From assembly GCF_963576675.1 (NCBI RefSeq), contig NC_088917.1, positions 72,898,610 through 72,962,609 of the forward strand: 64,000 nt of DNA, in the 5' to 3' direction. A model generated the notes under the pieces. The model ran no database searches and had not been told where the DNA came from. It saw only the letters and a list, made by a program, of their open reading frames with translations. Both the position numbers and the translations under genes were made by a program. Source of the DNA: Euphorbia lathyris (Eukaryota > Streptophyta > Magnoliopsida > Malpighiales > Euphorbiaceae). Shown here in pieces: positions 57,574 to 64,000 of this stretch; position 1 is the stretch's first letter, and every line of letters starts with the position of its first letter.

Positions 57574-58092
57574 ATAGACTAGCATGCTTAAGCCACATAT
57601 GTGTAACCCATTTTGTCTATATACTTGCTGACTTCTCTCAATATATATATCATACTTTATTTCCTGATTTCAATACTAAGTTATGATATATGCTTTTATA
57701 GTACTGAGTTACTTTGTATCTTCATCAGCCATACTTAACACTTATAATATTTATTGACTAAATGATATGCTGATAACATGTTTGACATCATACTATGATC
57801 TTATGAAACATTCTGATAAAGAACTCATTGAACAATAATTTGCTCAGCGCGCTCTGTATATCTAAAACTTCCGCTTAACACTGAGTAAATAGAATATGTA
57901 ATATAGCTGACCTACACCTAAAAACTGACCTTAGACTCACTCATTTAAATTCTTAAATGATGCAATTAAAACTAAGTCAGTAGTGCAACCCTTACGGGGG
58001 AGTTTGCTGAATGATATAAGGTCAACTATCATGGGGGAGCTCATACTGAATGCCTTGCTGAATAGTTTTGCCAACATCAAAATGGGGGAGTT
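57574..58092 (+). other. 3' untranslated part of E2 with three GGGGGAG purine tracts
   Basis: GGGGGAG occurs at 57996-58002, 58033-58039 and 58084-58090, the last two bases before the 3' LTR. The last is the polypurine tract that primes plus-strand synthesis. Repeated copies of the tract upstream are described as a feature of Sireviruses. The rest is AT-rich. Confidence 0.8.
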
Positions 58093-59428
58093 TGTTGAAA
58101 TACCTTTCCACATAATTTTGATTTGACAAAATTGTTTAAATATAAATTATAACACATATCCTAAACACACTAAGTTTAAATGCTTTGATTTATTCTACTA
58201 ATGTGTTTGTTCAATGTTGAGTATAAATGTTATAAGTCATAAGGATTGGAAGGCCCAAGCCCAATACGGAAACCAAGGCCCAAGTTAAACACCTCAGTAC
58301 ACTCGGCCCGCGTATGTCAAGACGCTGCCATTTTTGTTCAAAACGCAACTCAGCAATCAGAAGGATCTAGAAGACCTTCGGGAACAACTTTAAGATGAAG
58401 CTGCTGAGTAGTCTCGACAAAGCGTACAAGACAGCAGCTGGCAAAGGAAAACTTCCAGACAAAGTGTTTTCTCTTTTGGCAAAGTTCAGACGACACAGTA
58501 TGCTGTCCAGTTGACTTTACCATAAAAGGAGAGACCATCTGCTGTGCTGACCGAGGACAGAAGATACACGATTATGATTGGCCGAGAGCTCTGTGCAAGT
58601 CAGGATGACAACGACATATAGCCATTTCCCTCCAACGGTTATTTCGAAATTCGAAATGATCGAATGACCAGACGTCTCTATAAATAGTGCCATCACAAGC
58701 TTCACAACACACAGAACTTGATCAAGCCATTACGCTGACCAAATCTCTACAAGTTCTGCAAGCAAGAAGCAAAGCAAATTTCTTACACTACATTTTCATA
58801 TTTGTATAAAAGTCTAGAGTGATTGTAAATCGTCTAAAGTGTCTTAGCACATCTTTGTATTAGGACAAAAACACTTATCATTTCTAGAAATAGAAAGGAG
58901 AGGCTGAGTACTCGGTTTTAAGTACTCAGCGGAGAGATTAGGATTGAGTAGAAGTATAGAGGAAGGTACTCTTGTCATACTCAATTGCTGATATTGTAAA
59001 AGGTTTGAGGCTCTACCTTTAAAGAGCTCAGTAGAGGATTCGAAATCTCGGAAGTGTTCCGGGGACAGGACGTAGGCTTAGAAGAAGCCGAACCTGGATA
59101 AATCTGCTGAGTGAAGTATTTCTAAACCTTAACTCCTAATTTATATTGCTTGCTTTAAATAATCAAAACTGACCAAGTAAAGAGGTCAAGTTGAGTTGTG
59201 CGCGTTGAACGTCTGAGTTCAGGAATAGACTCAAAGTGCTATCTCCTGACTCAAGCTGAGGAACTGACCTAGTCACCTGTTGACTAAGCCAGTATCTTGC
59301 TGTTTACTCAGCGCCGCTGTTCAAACCTTTTTCTTTAGAAAAAGAAGTCTGCCTAAATTGCGAAAAAAGTTTAAATAGTTCCTAACCCCCACTTGGAACT
59401 ATACTTGCAACTAAACAAGGGACCAACA
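58093..59428 (+). repeat. 3' LTR of E2
   Basis: TGTTGAAATACC to GGGACCAACA, same length as the 5' LTR, with TATA CTATAAATA at 58678-58686. Followed by GTTAG, after which the E1 gag reading resumes. The ORFs at 58350-58705 are not genes. Confidence 0.95.
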
Positions 59429-59644
59429 GTTAGGACACACTACTAAAGTGTGCTGGCACGCTCAGCACTGGGGTGCTGACAAGTCAGTAAAAAATCCTAA
59501 ACAGAAGGTCAGTTGTGACTTCTGTGGAAAGAATGGCCATACTGTCCATGTATGTCGCCATAAAATAAAATATGATGCTATACCAGTTGCACCTAACAAG
59601 TCAGGACCCAAAAAGAATTGGGTACCTAAAAGTAACTAGTTACA

Positions 59645-62600
59645 ATGCAGGTAAGCCTGAGATGTGCCGAGAAGTCAAAGATGTGGTATATTGACAGTGC
59701 ATGCTCAAGGCATATGACGGGTGATGAAACTCAGTTCATCACGTTTGAACGTAAACGAGGAGGGAGTGTAAGTTTTGGAGACAACAAGAAGGGTAAGATA
59801 GTAGGCTCAGGAATCATCGGAGGTAACCCTACTATTGAATCTGTCTCCCTAGTCAGCGGACTCAAATATAACTTACTCAGCGTAGCTCAGCTATGTGACA
59901 ATGGGAGAAAAGTTATATTTGATGCTACTGGATGTAAAATATATGAGGGAAAAACGAATGAGTTAATTTTAACTGCCTCTCGGATAGATAATGTCTTCAT
60001 GCTGAACCTAGAAAAGAAGTTTTCAAAAACTGTATGCTTAGTCATAAAGGAAGAAAATTCCTGGCTATGGCACAGGAGACTTGGTCATGTAAGCATGGAC
60101 CTCCTGGCCAAATTAGCAAGAAAGCAATTGGTTGAGGGACTGCCTGAACTTAAATTTCAAAAAGACCAACTATGCCACGCTTGCTAAGCTGGAAAACAAA
60201 CCAAACAATCTTTTCATAGTAAAAACATTGTCTCAACTAAACGTCCGTTAGAGTTACTACACTTGGATCTCTTTGGTCCAGTCCAGCCGCTGAGTCTGGA
60301 TGGAAGAAGATTTTCCTTGGTCATTGTAGATGACTTCTCTCGGTATACGTGGGTTATCTTGCTGACCAACAAGGATGAGACCTTTGAGACATTTTCAAAC
60401 TTGGTTAGAAAAATTGAAAATGAAAAAGACCTAAAATTAGCTCATATCCGTAGTGATAACGGTGGAGAATTCAAAAACCAAAAGTTTGTTGAATTCTGTG
60501 AAGCCAGCGGCATTGACCATAATTTCTCTGCTCCTAGAACGCCTCAACAAAATGGGGTTGTTGAAAGGAAGAACAGGACTTTGGTTGAAATAGCCAGGAC
60601 AATGCTGGATGAGCATAGGCTTCCAAAGTATTTTTGGGGAGAAGCTGTTAACACAGCATGCTATATTCTAAATAGGGCTCTAGTCAGACCTATACTTAAG
60701 AAAACCCCTTATGAACTTTGGAAAGGACGAAAGCCTAACATTGGATACTTTCGCGCCTTTGGCTGTAGATGTTTTATTTTAAATACCAAAGATAGCTTAG
60801 CCAAATTTGATTCAAAAGCTGATGAGGCTATCTTTCTAGGCTACTCAACAAACAGCAAAGCATACAGAGTTTTTAATAAGAGAACCCAAGTATTAGAAGA
60901 ATCTATACATGTGCAATTCGAGGAAACTGATCCTGCAGGAAGATACCAGCCGCTGATAGAAGATGAACCAAACTCAGCACCTGCTGATCAAGAACCAGCC
61001 ACTGAGTCCTTCACAAAACGGCTGACCAAGAGTAAGAGTGAACCTAAAATTACTTTCACTGACCAATCTACTTCTGCAGAGAATGTTGAAACACGAGTAG
61101 AACAAGACATGAATCTACCCAAGGAGATAAGAGTCCCAAGAGGGCATTCAGAAAATGCAATTCTTGACTCAGCTGGAAATACGCTGATGACAAGGAATCA
61201 ACTAAGGAAGTATCTCGGCAATGTAGCTTTCGTCTCAGTTCAGGAGCCGAAGAAATTTGCCGAAGCTGAGCATGATGAATTCTGGATGAATGCCATGCAA
61301 GAGGAACTCGACCAATTCAGGAGGAATAATGTATGGGAGCTAGTGCCACATCCAAGAAGCCAAAAGACCATTAGAACAAGATGGGTCTTCAGGAACAAGC
61401 TGGATGAACAAGGAAACGTAGTCAGAAACAAGGCAAGACTTGTAGCTCAGGGCTACAGTCAGCAAGAAGGTATTGACTATGGTGAGACCTTTGCCCCAGT
61501 GGCAAGGCTAGAAGCAATTAGGATTTTATGTGCATATGCATCTTACATGAATTTTAAACTGTTTCAAATGGATGTTAAGAGTGCATTTCTTAATGGAGTA
61601 ATAAACGAGGAGGTCTATGTAAATCAGCCTCCAGGGTTTGAGGATCCTAAGTTCCCAAACCACGTTTAAAAACTAAAAAAGGCTCTGTATGGCCTCAAGC
61701 AAGCACCACGTGCTTGGTATGAGAGGCTGACCAACTTCTTACTGACTAGAAATTATGTCAGGGGTCAAGCTGATACAACCTTATTCATTAAGAGAAAGGG
61801 TAAAGATACCCTGCTGGCACAAATTTATGTAGATGACATCATATTTGGTGCTACTAATGAATCTATGTGCAAGGAATTTAGCAAGCAAATGCAGACTGAA
61901 TTCGAAATGTCAATAATGGGAGAACTCAACTTCTTCCTTAGACTTCAAATTAAACAAGGAAAGAATGGCATATTCATCAGTCAAGCTAAATATGCCAAGG
62001 AGATATTGAAGAAATATGAACTAGAACATTGTAAGCCAATATCCACTCCTATGGGCACTGACACTGTCCTCTGTGCTGATGAAAATGGTAAGTCAGTAGA
62101 CAGCAAGTTGTACCGAGGTATGATTGGCTCTTTACTTTACTTAACAGCAAGTAGACCGGACATTCAGTTCTCAGTATGTTATTGTGCTAGATATCAGGCT
62201 AACCCTAAGGAATCCCATTACATAGCTGTAAAAAGGATCCTTAGATATTTGCAAAGCTCATTTAATGCAGGTTTGTGGTATCCAAATACTCATGACTTTA
62301 CACTCATTGGATACACTGACGCTGACTATGGCCGAGACAAGCTGGAAAGAAAAAGCACCTCTGGTGGATGCCATTTCCTAGGAAGCTGTCTTGTATCTTG
62401 GTTCAGCAAGAAGCAGGCGTCAGTAGCCCTGTCCACAACTGAAGCTGAGTACATTGCTGCTGGAAGCTGTGTTGCTTAAGTCCTATGGATTAAGCAACAG
62501 CTTGAAGATTATGGTGTTCAAACAAAGACAATTGAAGTTAAATGCGACAACAAAAGTGCAATTGACCTCTCAAAGAACCCAATCCAGCACAGCAGGATGA

Positions 62601-62773
62601 AGCATGTCAGCATAAGACATCACTTCATCAGAGATCATGTACTCAAGGAAGAAATCAAGCTGACTTATGTACCAACCGATGAGCAGCTCGCTGATATCTT
62701 TACAAAGCCTCTAGCACGAGAGCAATTCAGCATACTGAGAGAAGCCATTGGTATGTTTAATCCACTGTCTTAA
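59645..62773 (+). pseudogene. pol: pol of E1 (protease, integrase, RT, RNase H) with three nonsense codons
   Basis: 1,042 codons. Protease motif near residue 16 reads DSACSRHMTG (DSG is commoner). GAG pre-integrase HHCC zinc motif around WHRRLGHVS ... CHAC. Integrase core: [29 protein letters not shown], giving D, D and E. A linker precedes RT with [15 protein letters not shown] and YVDD. RNase H with TDADYG and ALSTTEAEY, ending in the DIFTKPLAREQF block. Stops: TAA 60185 (codon 181) and TAA 62477 (codon 945), both one C-to-T change from CAA Gln, and TAA 61667 (codon 675), where E2 has TAC Tyr. The pol frame differs from that of gag, whose stop is 5 nt upstream. No frameshift within pol. Confidence 0.9.
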
Positions 62774-63249
62774 ATTCCTAAGTAAAAATGTGATATGATG
62801 CATGCTGAATGAATGTTAACATGCTGAGTGTTTTAAAGAGTATCTGTCAAAATCACATGCCCAGAAATAAATGCACACTGTGTGAGTTATCTCATGCCGA
62901 GTAACTAACCTCTATAACTATCCGTTGAACAAAACTGACTACTCAGAATATGAAACGTTTATATCAACAAACGCTGAGTAAAAGTAATTATTAGCATTTA
63001 ATGCCACCACACGCGTAATGACACATGTACTGCGCATGCGCCGAATACGTCTTAAAGTGTCATAAATGTCAGATTTTCTGCCGATTGGACAACCCAAGGG
63101 CAAAACCGACCAAAATTCAAATGGAAATCCAAGTTAAAAATCTATAAATAGTGGATATTAACCCACTACCTTCTCTTCATGCGCACTGAACTTTAGAAAG
63201 CTTCAGAATTTTCCTTAAGCACTTAAGAGCTTCAGAACTTCAAAAAAAA
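62774..63249 (+). other. Spacer between pol and the third frame of E1
   Basis: Non-coding, about 475 bp. Blocks shared with 54267-54747 include TGTCATAAATG and the TATA-like TCTATAAATA at 63141-63150. The rest has diverged more than gag and RT have. Confidence 0.6.
63141..63150 (+). promoter_or_regulatory. TATA-like box upstream of the third frame of E1
   Basis: TCTATAAATA, 100 bp before the ATG at 63250, aligned with the box at 54631-54640 in E2. Confidence 0.5.
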
Positions 63250-64000
63250 ATGTCCTTAAACAAAAGTACCTTCTCTCCAACCCTCAAATCCACTGATCAG
63301 GCTGGTCCTTCAACTAGCATGGTAAGAAGGATGATCAAGGTACACTCTTGGGCCAAGAATCAAGAAGTACTAAGGAGTCGATACTTTCACTCTGGTTTCG
63401 TCTCTTCTGAGAAACCATTCTGTGAATGGATCAAAAAGAACAAATGGAAAGGTCTCTTCTCTCTTTTCGGACAAACCTATCCCACGATAGTGAGAGAGTT
63501 CTACTCCAACCTGCACATTGATGCAGATGACTCTGACTACTTAGAGACCACAATTAAAGGTCAAAAGATAGTGATAACTCCTGAATATCTAGCAACACTG
63601 CTAGATATACCAAATACAGGGATCCAGTTCAGGACAACAAAGGAGCCAATACCAAAAGCCATCGCAGAAAAGATGAAGGGGTTCTGTAAACCCAGAGACT
63701 ACAAAGGAGAAGTACCCAGCACCTGCATGGGCAAAAATCAGAAGATGGTCCACTTCATGCTGACCAACTTCATCTTTCCTAAACTCAGCTCACCCTCATC
63801 CGCCTCCAACTTTGAACAATGCTTCATCTGGCACATGCTGACCAGCACTCCATTCAATCTTCCTGTCTTTTTGGTCGGAGCTTTTCAACGAAGTGGACGG
63901 CAGCTCCGTTTGGGTTCTCTCATCACAAAGATAATACAGGACAAGAATATAGAGACTGTAGGTGAAATAAGTTCATCAGGAAATGTTATCACTGCAGGTC
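63250..64000 (+). CDS. Third frame of E1, partial (continues past the window)
   Basis: Open from ATG 63250 to the window end (250 residues). It aligns with residues ~1-270 of the third frame of E2: CEWIKKNKWKGLF, REFYSNLHID, KMKGFCKPRDY, NQKMVHFMLTNFIFPK, NFEQCFIWHMLTSTP, LRLGSLITKII. Identity is roughly half by eye, far below that of gag and RT. The first ~30 residues differ and are Ser/Thr/Lys-rich. No signal peptide. Function unknown; it is expected to continue with basic, acidic and coiled-coil regions. Confidence 0.75.
   Translation, partial: MSLNKSTFSPTLKSTDQAGPSTSMVRRMIKVHSWAKNQEVLRSRYFHSGFVSSEKPFCEWIKKNKWKGLFSLFGQTYPTIVREFYSNLHIDADDSDYLETTIKGQKIVITPEYLATLLDIPNTGIQFRTTKEPIPKAIAEKMKGFCKPRDYKGEVPSTCMGKNQKMVHFMLTNFIFPKLSSPSSASNFEQCFIWHMLTSTPFNLPVFLVGAFQRSGRQLRLGSLITKIIQDKNIETVGEISSSGNVITAG

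Larger units (their letters stand above)
50037..59428 (+). mobile_element. Sirevirus-like retrotransposon E2, complete LTR to LTR, internally deleted
   Basis: 9,392 bp with 1,336-bp LTRs (50037-51372, 58093-59428) and a perfect 5-bp target duplication GTTAG (50032-50036 and 59429-59433). Primer site, gag, RT/RNase H, a third frame, and purine tract are present; the gag C terminus, protease and integrase are missing. By eye the two LTRs differ at about 16 positions (roughly 1.2%), pointing to a fairly recent insertion. It cannot move without proteins from a relative. Confidence 0.95.
48488..59639 (+). pseudogene. gag: gag of E1, split by insertion of E2
   Basis: Start chosen at ATG 48488 (context ACCATGG), matching E2, rather than the in-frame ATG at 48476. 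Segments 48488-50036 and 59434-59639 would encode ~584 residues. The N-terminal ~230 residues are a copia Gag (UBN2-type) region; then come a Lys-rich part and a CX2CX4HX4C zinc knuckle (CFEC, about 49410), a Ser/Glu-rich acidic stretch and a helical segment (about 49650-49920). A second knuckle is cut in the middle by E2, and a third (CDFC, about 59516) lies beyond it. Three knuckles is more than the one or two usual in copia. The frame stops at TAG 59637-59639. E2 blocks normal expression. Confidence 0.88.
47078..64000 (+). mobile_element. Sirevirus-like Ty1/copia retrotransposon E1 (3' end outside the window)
   Basis: Order: 5' LTR 47078-48425, primer site 48428, gag from 48488, [element E2 inserted 50037-59428], rest of gag to 59639, pol 59645-62773, third frame from 63250 past the window end. 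PR, INT, RT, RNase H is the copia order. Primer site for initiator tRNA-Met and an extra frame after pol fit the Sirevirus group. Target duplication on the left would be TTATG (47073-47077) in the satellite. Three nonsense codons in pol and the E2 insertion make this copy non-autonomous. Confidence 0.92.

Overview
The window is nuclear DNA of a flowering plant, most likely a eudicot. The evidence is intron-containing genes for organellar proteins, a plant-type U3 snoRNA gene with an upstream sequence element (USE), Sirevirus-like Ty1/copia retrotransposons with an initiator-Met tRNA primer site, a tRNA-derived SINE, many hAT and Mutator-type MITEs, and very AT-rich intergenic DNA. It looks like repeat-rich chromatin: one apparently intact protein gene, one intact-looking RNA gene, one decayed DnaJ gene, gene fragments, and otherwise transposable elements.

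Layout. 1-1806: minus-strand LTR pieces with an internal tandem duplication. 2083-2629: Mutator-type MITE. 3691-3976: U3 snoRNA gene with USE and pol III terminator. 4119-6657: duplications, a foldback element and a retroposed RNase H fragment with its target-site duplication. 7568-13681 (minus): an eight-exon gene of the VAR3/OZ organelle zinc-finger family with five RanBP2-type fingers; one finger exon has been tandemly duplicated and the introns hold a SINE and MITEs. 14924-20135: two decayed copia fragments, a truncated hAT carrying a TTF-type transposase remnant, and inside it two mutually nested hAT elements. 20810-24800 and 36280-36960: copies of an unidentified gene fragment, one split by a Mutator-type foldback element. 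26430-31010: a segmental duplication carrying LINE reverse-transcriptase remnants, one copy interrupted by a 1.75-kb hAT that recurs at 34513-36262. 37400-40400 (minus): a plastid-type DnaJ pseudogene, broken among other things by a MITE inside its J-domain exon. 40636-41519: an array of Helitron 5' ends. 42950-47077: a 4.1-kb satellite with a 257-bp dimeric period, rich in TTTACGTAAA palindromes.

47078-64000 is one Sirevirus-like element (E1, running out of the window). A second, younger element of the same group (E2, 50037-59428) sits inside it, flanked by a perfect 5-bp duplication GTTAG. Both have gag, RT/RNase H and a third reading frame after pol, preceded in both by a TATA-like box. 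That third product looks like a nuclear protein (basic cluster, acidic tract, coiled coil) and I see no signal peptide or membrane segment, so it is not an obvious envelope protein. gag and RT of the two elements are nearly identical while the third frame and the U3 part of the LTR are strongly diverged, which suggests recombination between element lineages. E2 has also lost about 2 kb (end of gag, protease, integrase) between 11-bp repeats, leaving a single gag-RT frame.

All calls come from reading the sequence; no alignment or database search was run, and percentages are estimates by eye.
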